Assembly (NCBI RefSeq): GCF_000765905.2
Contig: NZ_JRPL02000008.1
Coordinates: 1-64,000 of the forward strand
Source: Helicobacter trogontum
GTDB taxonomy: Bacteria; Campylobacterota; Campylobacteria; Campylobacterales; Helicobacteraceae
Length of the DNA: 64,000 bases
Reading direction: 5' to 3'
Below the pieces are notes generated by a model, which saw only the letters and a program-made list of their open reading frames with translations, was not told the DNA's origin and searched no databases. A program made the translations under genes and the position numbers. Of the stretch, positions 1 through 9,019 are shown one piece after another (positions within the stretch are counted from its first letter, which is position 1; the number at the start of each line of letters is the position of its first letter).

Positions 1-606
1 TAATTCCTCAGCTGAATGCACTGCTTGTGTGTTGTGTCTTGTCTGCAATACCTCGTTTAATAAAGTAACAAAAGCTTGAAAGTTGATTGAAGATTCTATT
101 TGTAATTCATTTTTTAATGCTTTCTTTACACCCCTTTTTCTTAACTCGCTAAATCTAATAGGGTTTTTTAAATAAATTGTAGCTGAACAATCAACTCGCG
201 ATACCACAGCTCCGCTTCTAAACAATGCATATAGATCTTCTTCGGCTGATACTTTATGATATATATGTGGTACACTTTTATAAATCAAACGACTAAAGCC
301 ATTATCGTGCATATACTCTTGTAATCTTTCAAAACATTCAATCATCTTTTGTTGTCGCATAGAATAATCAACAATAAATCCACCAAAAGTCAATCCCTGA
401 TGAGAATATAATATAGAATTTTTAATATTGAGCGGCAAAAGGGCAATAAGTTTAGAATCTTCATAAAACATTAATGAATGATCTATAAATCTATCAGCAT
501 GATAATCCATATAATTTCTATCAAACATAAAGATTCCATTTTTAGAACTTTTATTGAAAATATTCCATTCGCCATAATGCGTCGTCTCATATCGACATAT
601 CCTCAT
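1..606 (-). CDS. FemAB/GNAT-like acyltransferase of a surface-glycan cluster (3' end off the window)
   Basis: The frame is open from an ATG at 606 down to base 1 (202 residues) and continues outside the window. The start overlaps the stop of the upstream methyltransferase in an ATGA arrangement (stop 605-603, ATG 606-604), so the two are translationally coupled. The N-terminal half has the pattern NGIFMFDRNYMDYHADRF followed by LALLPLN-like and SHQGLTFGG segments, which I know from GNAT/FemAB-like proteins in O-antigen and nucleotide-sugar clusters. These are thought to acylate an amino sugar, but the substrate cannot be read here. Gene context (dTDP-sugar genes upstream) supports a surface-glycan role. 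Family assignment is moderate; function is inference. Confidence 0.7.
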   Translation of the reverse strand, partial: MRICRYETTHYGEWNIFNKSSKNGIFMFDRNYMDYHADRFIDHSLMFYEDSKLIALLPLNIKNSILYSHQGLTFGGFIVDYSMRQQKMIECFERLQEYMHDNGFSRLIYKSVPHIYHKVSAEEDLYALFRSGAVVSRVDCSATIYLKNPIRFSELRKRGVKKALKNELQIESSINFQAFVTLLNEVLQTRHNTQAVHSAEEL

Positions 607-1361
607 ACACACACCTTGCAATTCACAAATATTTCTGCACCAAAGTCTGGTAAATAATCTATCATTTTATCTAATCCTAGCAATAAATTCTCATCAATAA
701 CTCCATTCTGCATACATTCCTGCATTTTCCGATGATTAAAAGGTTTAATGAGGTATGAACCTTTATCCATAATCGTTACCCCCCCCCCCCCATTAGCTTG
801 ATTCACAAAGTCTATAAGACTTGTAAGAGAAAAAGTTGTATGTTGTTGAAGATTCTTGGCGGTATGTGTCAAATCTCCAAGTGCTGAAATAAGCCCGCTT
901 TGATATGCCCATAACAAGTGAAATGAATATGCATTAGGGACATTAATGTGAAGTATTGTATTAGGATTGCAAAGACTAAATATGTCTTTTAGAAAAGCTT
1001 CTGGATTTACTACTTCATGCAAAAGAGAACTAAGTATAATGAAGTCAAACCTTTGTGTTCTTAACTCCACAAGCTTAGATTCTACAAAATCATTTATCAC
1101 TCGAATATTTTCAAACCTGCTTAAGTCTTTTTGTGCTTTTTCTGCAAATATTTTGGAAGGCTCGACAATACAAAAAGATTCAAATTTTTTATAATAGTTG
1201 GCTATGGAATCACTACCACAACCAATCTCCAATATATTTTTAGCCTTATAATATCCTAAAAAATTTAAGACTTTTTTACGACGAAAAGACACCATAATAT
1301 TTTCAAAATCATAAGAATTCGCCAAATAATCCTGTGTGTATTTATCTATATCTCGCTGCAT
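603..1361 (-). CDS. SAM-dependent methyltransferase with a G13 tract, probably phase variable
   Basis: A 252-residue class I methyltransferase. The SAM-binding motif I (ILEIGCGSDSIANYY) is at about residues 43-57, an acidic strand-2 end (IVEPSK) at 65-70, and a FDFIILSSLLHEV segment at 105-117. It probably methylates a sugar or glycan, because fdtA lies 1 base upstream and a FemAB/GNAT-like gene overlaps its end. Codons 191-194 are a run of four glycines encoded by an uninterrupted G13 tract (plus strand C13 at 779-791). The tract is in frame in this sequence, so the gene reads as ON and its end couples to the next gene. Loss or gain of one G would shift the last quarter of the protein. The methyl acceptor is unknown. 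Confidence 0.8.
   Translation of the reverse strand: MQRDIDKYTQDYLANSYDFENIMVSFRRKKVLNFLGYYKAKNILEIGCGSDSIANYYKKFESFCIVEPSKIFAEKAQKDLSRFENIRVINDFVESKLVELRTQRFDFIILSSLLHEVVNPEAFLKDIFSLCNPNTILHINVPNAYSFHLLWAYQSGLISALGDLTHTAKNLQQHTTFSLTSLIDFVNQANGGGGVTIMDKGSYLIKPFNHRKMQECMQNGVIDENLLLGLDKMIDYLPDFGAEIFVNCKVCV
779..791 (-). repeat. Homopolymeric G13 tract inside the methyltransferase gene
   Basis: Thirteen consecutive C on the plus strand (G13 in the gene sense) within codons 191-195 of the methyltransferase. Long G/C tracts of this kind in Helicobacter and Campylobacter surface-glycan genes are known slipped-strand contingency loci. The present length keeps the frame open. Confidence 0.9.
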
Positions 1362-1362
1362 T

Positions 1363-1761
1363 TTAATTCCTTATCATTCGCAAAAACTCATCATAATCCC
1401 GGATATACTCACTCTCATCATAAAAATCACTTGCTAAAATCATTAACTTACAACCATACGAAAAATTCCGCATTTCTCGCCACATATTTTTACCTATATA
1501 CAAACCTACATCTGGGCGATTAAGCCACACTGACTCCCGATTTTTTCCATCATCCAAGACAAACTCACATGCACCATCCATCGCTATCACAATCTGCTCT
1601 AAATACTTATGTGCATGAAATCCCCTCTTTTCATCAGGCAATGTATCATAAATATAATATACTCTTTTAATCGCAAAAGGAAGATTTCTATTAGACTCTA
1701 GGGCGATGAGTTTTCCACGCTTATCAAGCTTTACGTCTAGTTGTATCACTTTATAGTTCAT
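1363..1761 (-). CDS. fdtA: dTDP-6-deoxy-4-keto-hexose 3,4-ketoisomerase (FdtA/QdtA family)
   Basis: A 132-residue single-domain cupin of the WxcM/FdtA type, full length for the family. It carries the conserved RGFHAHK segment with the paired histidines (about residues 46-52), then the strand EQIVIAMDGACEFVLDDG and NRPDVGLYIGKNMWREM. Members convert dTDP-4-keto-6-deoxyglucose, the RfbB product, to the 3-keto isomer for making Fuc3NAc or Qui3NAc type sugars. RfbA and RfbB are encoded just upstream, which fits. The matching aminotransferase (FdtB) is not seen and may lie past the left edge. Whether the product is the galacto (FdtA) or gluco (QdtA) form cannot be told from sequence. Confidence 0.85.
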   Translation of the reverse strand: MNYKVIQLDVKLDKRGKLIALESNRNLPFAIKRVYYIYDTLPDEKRGFHAHKYLEQIVIAMDGACEFVLDDGKNRESVWLNRPDVGLYIGKNMWREMRNFSYGCKLMILASDFYDESEYIRDYDEFLRMIRN

Positions 1762-2230
1762 AGCTATCCACCATTAGATTATGGTTATACCCATATCTTA
1801 TTAAACAATAATTATCGCAACCATAAGAATGTTTAATTCTACACGCAAGAAGAAATATGTATCTATTGAAACAGTTATACACTACTTTATCTAAAAATAA
1901 CTTATACATTAGGATACCTAAAATGTTTTCTTTTTTGTTCCATTCGATTACCAACCTTAATTCCCCATCACTTTTTAGCACAATAGACAAAAACTTCAAA
2001 CCTACCAATATAATCTCTTCGCATATCACTATAACTATAACCATTAATAGGCAATGACAATGAATCATAACCTAAACACGCACTATCAATATTCCATACT
2101 TACCACCATTTACACTATGGAAAATAGTAGCTGAATGTATTTTAAAATTCCTGAATACCTTAACATTCGAGAGCACGTAACGGCAGTAAAGTACTCTCAT
2201 TTTATGAAAGATTTTACCTATTACCTTCAT
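1751..2230 (-). pseudogene. Decayed gene between rfbB and fdtA, possibly a hexapeptide acyltransferase
   Basis: An ATG at 2230 overlaps the rfbB stop (ATGA), as expected for an operon gene, and opens a 52-codon frame that stops at 2072. Its translation (MKVIGKIFHKMR, then KIHSATIFHSVNGGKYG at the end) resembles the start of left-handed beta-helix sugar acyltransferases. Coding-like sequence then continues in other frames: a stretch with LPINGYSYSDMRRDYIGRFE near 2060-1990, then DGELRLVIEWNKKE from about 1985 on, running to a stop at 1751 just inside fdtA. This looks like a gene with at least two frameshifts. The acyltransferase identity rests only on the first 50 codons and is tentative. Alternatively the region holds only short unrelated frames. 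Confidence 0.4.
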
Positions 2231-3261
2231 AGACAAACCTCATACTTTTTCAGATAAAATTGCAATGTCTTTTCCAACCCACTCTCAAAACTCTCTTGTG
2301 GTTTCCAGCCTAAAACCTTAGTTATTTTACTAGAATCAATTGCATAGCGTCTATCATGACCTGCCCTATCCTGCACAAAAGTAATTTGACTTTGATAAGA
2401 TTCTCCATTTACCTTTGGGATAAACTCATCTAGCAAAACACATACATACCTTGCAATATCTATATTAACACGCTCACAATTTCCGCCAATATTAAAACTC
2501 TCACCATAGCATTGCGAATGAAACACCATGTCAATCCCACGACAATGATCCTCAACATAAAGCCAATCACGCACATTTTTTCCATCACCATAAATAGGTA
2601 TCGTTTTGCCTTGCAAAGCATTGCGAATGATTGTGGGAATAAGCTTCTCATCATGTTGCTTAGGTCCATAATTATTAGAACAATTTGTAATAAAAGCCTT
2701 AAGTCCATAAGTGTGAATATAAGAACGAACAAGCATATCGCTTGATGCCTTGGAAGCTGAATATGGAGAATTTGGTGCATAAGGAGTAGATTCAATAAAG
2801 TAACCACTCTCACCTAGAGAACCAAAAACTTCATCAGTGCTAATATGATGAAAAATACAATTCTCCTTGCCATGTTTTGCAACATATGGCTTATCAAACC
2901 AACATAGATAAGCGGTATGCAGGAGATTAAAAGTACCATTTATGTTTGTTTTTACAAATACATCAGGATTTGTAATAGAATTATCCACATGAGATTCAGC
3001 AGCAAAGTGTATCACACCTTCAATATTATATTTTACAAAAATCTCATTTACCAACCTTGTATCGCAAATATCACCTTGTATAAAGGTGTAATTGTTGAAG
3101 GTTTCTGCACCTTTAAGATTATCTAAACTTCCAGCGTAAGTGAGCAAATCCAAGTTAACAATATGATAATTTGGATATTTCTTTAAAAAGTACATCACAA
3201 AATTACTACCAATAAAACCAGCTCCACCTGTTATTAAAATGCTCTTCACCATCCACTCCAC
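2227..3261 (-). CDS. rfbB: dTDP-glucose 4,6-dehydratase
   Basis: A short-chain dehydrogenase-type enzyme of 341-344 residues, normal for RmlB. It has the NAD-binding GGAGFIGSN motif near the N-terminus, HFAAESHVDNSI, the catalytic STDEVFG segment (Thr-Asp-Glu), and the YSASKAS active-site Tyr-Lys pair, followed by NNYGPKQ and RDWLYVEDH. It converts dTDP-glucose to dTDP-4-keto-6-deoxyglucose in the cytoplasm, feeding FdtA downstream. A GTG at 3261 overlaps the rfbA stop by one base (TAGTG). The ATG nine bases further in (3252) is an equally good start and gives 341 residues. The gene end overlaps the start of the decayed gene that follows. Confidence 0.95.
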   Translation of the reverse strand: MEWMVKSILITGGAGFIGSNFVMYFLKKYPNYHIVNLDLLTYAGSLDNLKGAETFNNYTFIQGDICDTRLVNEIFVKYNIEGVIHFAAESHVDNSITNPDVFVKTNINGTFNLLHTAYLCWFDKPYVAKHGKENCIFHHISTDEVFGSLGESGYFIESTPYAPNSPYSASKASSDMLVRSYIHTYGLKAFITNCSNNYGPKQHDEKLIPTIIRNALQGKTIPIYGDGKNVRDWLYVEDHCRGIDMVFHSQCYGESFNIGGNCERVNIDIARYVCVLLDEFIPKVNGESYQSQITFVQDRAGHDRRYAIDSSKITKVLGWKPQESFESGLEKTLQFYLKKYEVCL

Positions 3262-4133
3262 TAACGCTCTAAAAAATTCTTCAAATACTCACCATAACCA
3301 CTCTTTTGCAAAACGTGAGCACGCTCTAATAATTTTTCTTGATTAATCCAGCCATTATGGTAAGCAATCTCTTCTAAACAAGCAATTTTATAACCCTGCC
3401 GCAACTCAATAGTCTGCACAAAAGCGGAAGCCTCTATGAGACTATCATGCGTACCTGTATCAAGCCACGCAAACCCCCTGCCTAACAACTGGGACTTCAA
3501 TCTGCCCTGTCTTAAATATGCGATATTCACATCAGTGATCTCTAGCTCTCCCCTCGCACTAGGTTTCAAAGACTTAGCAAAAGAAATTGCATCATTATCA
3601 TAAAAATACAACCCAGTTACTGCGAAATTACTCTTAGGATTCAATGGCTTTTCCTCAATACTCAAGGCTCTACCATCTTGATCTACCTCCACTACGCCAA
3701 ATCGCTCTGGATCTTTGACACGATAGGAAAATATCGTAGCAAAGCCATGTTGTGCTTCCCTCTTTGCCTCTAAAAGCATAGGTGAAAAACCTTGCCCATA
3801 AAAAATATTATCCCCTAAAATCAATGCCACACTATCTCCGCCAACAAACTGCTCTGCTAGAATAAGTCCTTGCGCTAACCCATCAGGGCTATCCTGCACA
3901 CAATAGCTAATCTCCATACCAAGCCAACCGCCATCACCAAAAATCTCTTTAAATCTTGGCATATCCTTAGGGGTTGAAATAATCAAAACTTCTCTAATTT
4001 GAGCAAGCATCAACACAGACAATGGATAATAAATCATAGGCTTATCATAAATAGGCAATAGTTGCTTGGATACCATAAGAGTGGATGGATACAATCTTGT
4101 CCCACTCCCCCCTGCTAAAACTACACCTTTCAT
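3261..4133 (-). CDS. rfbA: Glucose-1-phosphate thymidylyltransferase
   Basis: A 290-residue nucleotidyltransferase of the usual RmlA length. It begins with the signature [16 protein letters not shown] and has [19 protein letters not shown], the [10 protein letters not shown] metal-binding segment and [17 protein letters not shown]. It makes dTDP-glucose from glucose-1-phosphate and dTTP, the first step of the dTDP-deoxysugar path continued by rfbB and fdtA. It is the first gene of the minus-strand glycan operon. The next upstream gene is over 1 kb away, and a TATAAT-like -10 is seen at 4272-4267. Confidence 0.96.
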   Translation of the reverse strand: MKGVVLAGGSGTRLYPSTLMVSKQLLPIYDKPMIYYPLSVLMLAQIREVLIISTPKDMPRFKEIFGDGGWLGMEISYCVQDSPDGLAQGLILAEQFVGGDSVALILGDNIFYGQGFSPMLLEAKREAQHGFATIFSYRVKDPERFGVVEVDQDGRALSIEEKPLNPKSNFAVTGLYFYDNDAISFAKSLKPSARGELEITDVNIAYLRQGRLKSQLLGRGFAWLDTGTHDSLIEASAFVQTIELRQGYKIACLEEIAYHNGWINQEKLLERAHVLQKSGYGEYLKNFLER

Positions 4134-4266
4134 ACCAATCTAAACCTTCCTAATAATTAATCCTAAAAACGACATACAGAAAAATTATTCCAAAACAAAG
4201 TAAATACAGAATTACGCTTATCTCATTCACCATCAATAATCTCTAAAATTGAGAATAATATGCAAC

Positions 4267-4272
4267 ATTATA
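4267..4272 (-). promoter_or_regulatory. Candidate -10 element for the rfbA operon
   Basis: Minus-strand TATAAT about 135 bases before the rfbA start, with AT-rich sequence upstream as is normal for sigma-70 promoters in this group, which often lack a clear -35. It would leave a leader of roughly 125 bases. This is only a match to consensus. Confidence 0.35.
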
Positions 4273-4640
4273 AAATAAAAATTGGAAACATATAAACAAT
4301 AAATATACATAAGGAATCAAGATTTAAAATCGAATACCTCAAATTAAACAAAACAGACAAAATCTTGGACATTTCATACATGCATTTAGAGATTATAACA
4401 AAGCTGTTATAAATCTTCAGCAAATTCCATAACAACACATTAGACATTCTTCATTATAATACTCATCTCTCTTCTATAGAGCACAAGCATACCAAAAAAA
4501 ACACTGATACTTTTTTACCCTTTTTACTAGTTTATTATGTCCAAAAACAAAGATAATGTCTTTTATCAGTTCTTCAGTATTTTATATTTGTAAAATCCTA
4601 AATGTACTTAGGCTACTAGCAAACACAATCCACAATAACT

Positions 4641-4658
4641 AAAAAAAAAGGGGGGGGG
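4641..4658 (+). repeat. A9G9 homopolymer pair in the intergenic gap
   Basis: Nine A followed directly by nine G on the plus strand. No open frame of useful length crosses it on either strand, so if it is length-variable the effect would be on transcription or on a decayed gene. Confidence 0.8.
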
Positions 4659-5226
4659 CTACATTGAATCCTTATAATACGCATCATAGCAGCAAAAACA
4701 AGCAAATGCAATACGTTTAACATTTAATATTAAATGCTTGACATAAATACAAAATAATATCGTAAAGAATTCTTATTTACTTCTTACATAAACAACATTT
4801 AATAATATGGTAAAACAATAACAGGAATTTTTCTATAAAGGATTATTACAAGATTCTTCTTTTTTACACAATAAAAAGATACAAAGAATTATTTTACTTT
4901 TTTTAAACTTATCACATAATATAAATACATAAAGAATGGCTTTGAGAACAAAGCTTCAAAACATATTTTATTAAATGACTTTTGCATATCATTTCCTATA
5001 TAGCTTTATGATGGTTGTCAGAAACATCAACAAATCTTTAAACACATTCGCAAATTAAATACTCGTGGATATGGATCATAATGATGTGTAGCATACAAGC
5101 CGTAAGCTTTCACATGAGGATTCTGCATTGATAGGATCTTGGCCTAACCCACACAGACATAAATTGTCAAGTAGGTAAAAACACCAAACCCTAGCACATC
5201 TCCAAAAATCCTATAGAATCTTCTTT

Positions 5227-5961
5227 CTATCGTAAAGCTACCATCTTGCGACGCAAATACGCAATCTTACTTTGAAGTGGCAATTCTTTGGGGCAAACAT
5301 CATGACAAGCAATAAGACTCATACATCCAAACACCCCATCATCATTCCCTACAAGCTCATAATAATCTTCATCGGTACGCTCATCGTGTGGATCGATCAT
5401 AAATCTCACGATTCGATTCATTCCCGCAGCACCTACGAAATCATCACGCATAACCTTTGTAGCACAGCTCGCGATACAGCAACCACATTCAATACATCTA
5501 TCAAGCTCGAAAACCTCATCAGCTACTTCGGGTTCTATTGGCATCTCAAGTTTTGAAATGTCGGGTTTATGCTGAGTGTGAATCCAACTCTCGACACGTT
5601 TTGTCATCCCTGCAAACCAATCACCTGTATTTACACTCAAATCTTTAATCAGCTTAAATGCAGGTAAAGGCATAAGCGTAATAACGCCATCAGGAAAATC
5701 TTGCGTCAAAGTTCTACAAGCCAAACCAGGTCGTCCATTGATCATCATGCCACAACTACCACAGATTCCAGCACGACACACAAAGTCAAAGCTCAAATCT
5801 GGATCTTGCTGCTCTCTTATCATACCAAGTGCAATAAAGACAGTCATAGAATGTGTCTCTTCAAGTTTATATTCCCTAAAATGTGGCTTTGAAGTAGCAC
5901 TTTGTGGGTCAAACTTTAATGCTCTTATAGTTATAATTCTTCCTTTATTTTCAGCACTCAT
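5227..5961 (-). CDS. frdB: Fumarate reductase iron-sulfur subunit
   Basis: A 244-residue FrdB/SdhB protein. The N-terminal ferredoxin domain holds the [2Fe-2S] ligands in [21 protein letters not shown] (about residues 62-82). The C-terminal domain has CIECGCC (about 156-162) for the [4Fe-4S] cluster, followed by the [17 protein letters not shown] region completing the [3Fe-4S] and [4Fe-4S] ligands. It passes electrons from the membrane cytochrome b (FrdC) to the flavin of FrdA. Its ATG overlaps the frdA stop by one base (TAATG), so it is the third gene of a frdCAB operon, the order found in Wolinella and Helicobacter. Confidence 0.97.
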   Translation of the reverse strand: MSAENKGRIITIRALKFDPQSATSKPHFREYKLEETHSMTVFIALGMIREQQDPDLSFDFVCRAGICGSCGMMINGRPGLACRTLTQDFPDGVITLMPLPAFKLIKDLSVNTGDWFAGMTKRVESWIHTQHKPDISKLEMPIEPEVADEVFELDRCIECGCCIASCATKVMRDDFVGAAGMNRIVRFMIDPHDERTDEDYYELVGNDDGVFGCMSLIACHDVCPKELPLQSKIAYLRRKMVALR

Positions 5962-7931
5962 TATCTGTCTCCTAATCTTTGGTTTCTTGCTTTATATTGT
6001 GGTTGCAAGTTAAATGGCATAAGGGCTTCTTGCAACGCATATCTATCGCCACCTTTAGCTTGAATCTCTTGAGTGATTCTATCAATCTCAGCTTGCCTTA
6101 TAGCACTATTTGGGTGCTCAATGATCATACCCTTAGCACCATACCCACGGAACCCAGGAGCAATCTCCATTTTCATAATATCCAGATCTTCATAAGTCAC
6201 TGTAGGCAACGTTTGAGTTGGATCTTCCCAACTTGTAAGTGTACGCTTAAGCCAATTTGCATCATCTCTTTTTGGATAATCCTCTCTTGAATGTGCTCCA
6301 CGAGATTCTGTTCTATCAAGTGCACCTTTTGCTACGCACAGTGCAACCTTAAGCATTTTTGGTGTACGATAAGCATCCTCGAGTTCAGGATTATTGTGTA
6401 ACTTTTTATTTTTCACATGAATATTCCTGCTGCGTTTAAATAACTCTTCGAGCTTATCTACAGCTTCTTGTAAACTTTTGCCATCACGGAAAATACCAAC
6501 ATCATGATCCATGATATCTTTCATTGCATTTTTAAGCTCATATACATCTTCATTGCCAGAATTATTAATCAAGGATGCAATATAATCCTCTTGTTCTTTA
6601 ATAAACTTTTCAAGCACCGAAGTTTGCACTTCAATCTGTGCTTTCGCACAATAATCAGTGAAATATCCACCAATAATCATACCAGATACAACAGCTTCGC
6701 TCACAGAGTTCCCACCAAGTCTATTGAATCCGTGCAAATCCCAACACGCTACTTCACCTGCTGCAAATAATCCCTTAAGATAAGTCTCACCTTGATAATT
6801 TGTGCGAATCCCACCCATAGAATAGTGTTGCATTGGTCGAACAGGCGCCCATTTTTCAGCTGGATCTAAACCAGCAAATGTTTTACAAATATCCTGAACA
6901 TCACGTAAATTTCTCTCAACATGTGCTCGACCTAAAATAGCAATATCAAGCCACAAGTGATCGCCATAAGGTGATTTTACGCCTTTACCATTGCGGATGT
7001 GCTCAAGCATTCTACGAGACACAACATCACGACTTGCAAGCTCTTTTTTCTCCGGTTCATAATCTGGCATAAAACGATAACCATCAACATCACGCAATAT
7101 TCCACCATCACCTCTACAACCTTCTGTAAGCAAGATCCCACTAGGTACAAGTGGTGTCGGGTGAAATTGCACAGCTTCCATATTGCCAAGTTTCGCAACG
7201 CCAGTTTCCATTGCAATAGCTGCACCAATACCTTCACAGATTACCGCATTCGTTGTGTTCCGATATACCCTTCCATAACCACCTGTTGCAAGTAATGTAC
7301 CTTTAGACACATAGGCAATAAGCTCACCTGTTACCAAATCACGCACAACGGCACCATAACACTTGCCATCCTGATGGATAAGAGAGATTGCCTCTTTTCT
7401 ATCCTGAATATCTACACCACGTTTATAAGCCTCGTTTGCCACTGCATAGAGCATAGTATGCCCAGTTGCATCAGCAGTATAACAAGTTCTCCATTTCTTC
7501 GTGCCACCAAAGTCACGCGAATGAATATAGCCATGACGGAAGTCATCTTCTGTAATTGTTACTTTTTCCCCATTGATAACTGCAGGACGATCTCCTTTTT
7601 GGATTCTCGTCCAAGGCACACCAAATCCTGCTAACTCTCTAATTGCTTTTGGCGCAGTGGTAACAAACATTCTTGCTACATCCTGATCGCAGCCCCAATC
7701 GCTCCCTTTTACAGTATCAGCAAAGTGTAAATCTTCGTTATCTCCATCACTTTTAACAGAATTTCCAAGACTCGCTTGCATACCGCCTTGAGCGGCTGCA
7801 GAGTGACTTCTTTTTACTGGGACGAGACTTAATACAATCGTATTCAATCCGGCTTCTTTTGCAGCAATAGAAGCTCTAAGTCCTGCCAATCCGCCCCCAA
7901 TAACCAATGCATCGCAATATACAACTTTCAT
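5961..7931 (-). CDS. frdA: Fumarate reductase flavoprotein subunit
   Basis: A 656-residue flavoprotein that reduces fumarate to succinate as the terminal step of fumarate respiration. It starts with the FAD-binding motif [18 protein letters not shown], followed by [18 protein letters not shown], which includes the histidine that binds FAD covalently in this family. [23 protein letters not shown] and [12 protein letters not shown] (substrate-binding and catalytic Arg region) are intact, as is [16 protein letters not shown]. It lies 16 bases after frdC with a GGAAG ribosome site, and its stop overlaps the frdB start. The enzyme is on the cytoplasmic face of the inner membrane and uses menaquinol through FrdC. 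Confidence 0.97.
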   Translation of the reverse strand: MKVVYCDALVIGGGLAGLRASIAAKEAGLNTIVLSLVPVKRSHSAAAQGGMQASLGNSVKSDGDNEDLHFADTVKGSDWGCDQDVARMFVTTAPKAIRELAGFGVPWTRIQKGDRPAVINGEKVTITEDDFRHGYIHSRDFGGTKKWRTCYTADATGHTMLYAVANEAYKRGVDIQDRKEAISLIHQDGKCYGAVVRDLVTGELIAYVSKGTLLATGGYGRVYRNTTNAVICEGIGAAIAMETGVAKLGNMEAVQFHPTPLVPSGILLTEGCRGDGGILRDVDGYRFMPDYEPEKKELASRDVVSRRMLEHIRNGKGVKSPYGDHLWLDIAILGRAHVERNLRDVQDICKTFAGLDPAEKWAPVRPMQHYSMGGIRTNYQGETYLKGLFAAGEVACWDLHGFNRLGGNSVSEAVVSGMIIGGYFTDYCAKAQIEVQTSVLEKFIKEQEDYIASLINNSGNEDVYELKNAMKDIMDHDVGIFRDGKSLQEAVDKLEELFKRSRNIHVKNKKLHNNPELEDAYRTPKMLKVALCVAKGALDRTESRGAHSREDYPKRDDANWLKRTLTSWEDPTQTLPTVTYEDLDIMKMEIAPGFRGYGAKGMIIEHPNSAIRQAEIDRITQEIQAKGGDRYALQEALMPFNLQPQYKARNQRLGDR

Positions 7932-7947
7932 ATATCTTCCTTTTCCG

Positions 7948-8781
7948 TTACTTACTTAGATTTTCTTCTGCAATTACAAGAGCTTTATCCATCATCGCAT
8001 TTGCATTTGTTGCTTCAACATGAGTGCCAAATCTCTTATGGTCATACTCTTTTGCATCATTAATGCTTTTGAAGTTCTGATTCATTCCTTTGCTAAAATA
8101 TGCATAAAACGTCGCAAGACCCAAAATAATAAAAAATGCACTCATAATCCACTTTGCAGTTCTTAAACCACTAATCCCAAGTCCTTCAAACCATCCCCAT
8201 TTAATGCAAAGGCGATAAAGTCCAATAGATCCATGCAATTCAACCGCAAATAATAAAACAATATAAAGCAACCAAAAATGTTGCTCAAAAAATCTAAATG
8301 AAGAGCCACTTGGTCCAATTGTATCTGGCTCTGCAAACATAATATAAAGGTGCACACTTGCTAAAAAGAACATAATAAAACCTGTCGCAGCCTGTATGAA
8401 CCACAAACTTGTATCGCTGTGTTTCATCACATGTTTATGTGCTTTCAAAGCAAGATATTGTCTGTAATTAATAGGAAACTTTCGCATTGCTAAAAAAGCA
8501 TGTGCAACAAATACAATAAATACAAATGCTGCCACACCACTTACTATCTTTGGTTCTCCAGCTTTAATGAGAAACGGACTACCTTCAAAGAACTTCGTAA
8601 TAGTAAACATAAATTCTTCGCTAATAAGAATACTAGAAACAAAAAACATATGCGCTATCATAAATAAGCCTAAGAAAAGTCCAGTAGCACTTTGCCACCA
8701 ATCCAATCGTGCAGGCACCTTACTTTTTTTGCGTTCCGTAGTTATGCCAAGATAACCTTCTATCACCTTCTCTTCTTGCAT
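7948..8781 (-). CDS. frdC: Fumarate reductase cytochrome b subunit
   Basis: A 277-residue integral membrane di-haem cytochrome b of the Wolinella/Helicobacter type, with five hydrophobic segments. Examples are [79 protein letters not shown] and [18 protein letters not shown]. Histidines within these helices are the expected haem ligands. It oxidises menaquinol and anchors FrdAB. A strong GGGAGG ribosome site precedes the ATG, and a minus-strand TATAAT lies about 70 bases upstream. It is the first gene of frdCAB. Confidence 0.96.
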   Translation of the reverse strand: MQEEKVIEGYLGITTERKKSKVPARLDWWQSATGLFLGLFMIAHMFFVSSILISEEFMFTITKFFEGSPFLIKAGEPKIVSGVAAFVFIVFVAHAFLAMRKFPINYRQYLALKAHKHVMKHSDTSLWFIQAATGFIMFFLASVHLYIMFAEPDTIGPSGSSFRFFEQHFWLLYIVLLFAVELHGSIGLYRLCIKWGWFEGLGISGLRTAKWIMSAFFIILGLATFYAYFSKGMNQNFKSINDAKEYDHKRFGTHVEATNANAMMDKALVIAEENLSK

Positions 8782-8852
8782 TAAGCCTCCCTTAAAATGA
8801 GCTTTGATTTGCCAGTAGTATGCTCACATTATCCTGCATACTTCCGCCTAGC

Positions 8853-8858
8853 ATTATA
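8853..8858 (-). promoter_or_regulatory. Candidate -10 element for frdCAB
   Basis: Minus-strand TATAAT in an AT-rich context about 70 bases upstream of the frdC ATG. The nearest upstream gene on the same strand (flhF) ends about 160 bases away at 9020, so frdCAB probably has its own promoter here. Confidence 0.45.
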
Positions 8859-9019
8859 AGATATAATCACTTTAAAATACTTTTAGCAAATTGTTTTAAA
8901 AAGTTTTTTACACATATATGTGTAAAAACTACACGTATTGGCTTTTACAATAAAAAATTGCAGAAAAGAGGCTGAAACAATACCCTACACCCTACCAAAA
9001 CTTTATCCTATATATCAAG

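Larger units (their letters stand above)
4134..5226. other. Gene-poor gap between rfbA and frdB
   Basis: About 1.1 kb with no convincing gene, and very AT-rich. It contains an A9G9 tract at 4641-4658. On the minus strand at 5128-5027 there is a 33-codon open frame (begins MQNPHVKAYGLYATHHYDPY) with unusually protein-like composition and no good ribosome site. It could be the remnant of a longer gene, since the same frame is open further upstream apart from one stop. No RNA gene was recognised. Confidence 0.5.
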
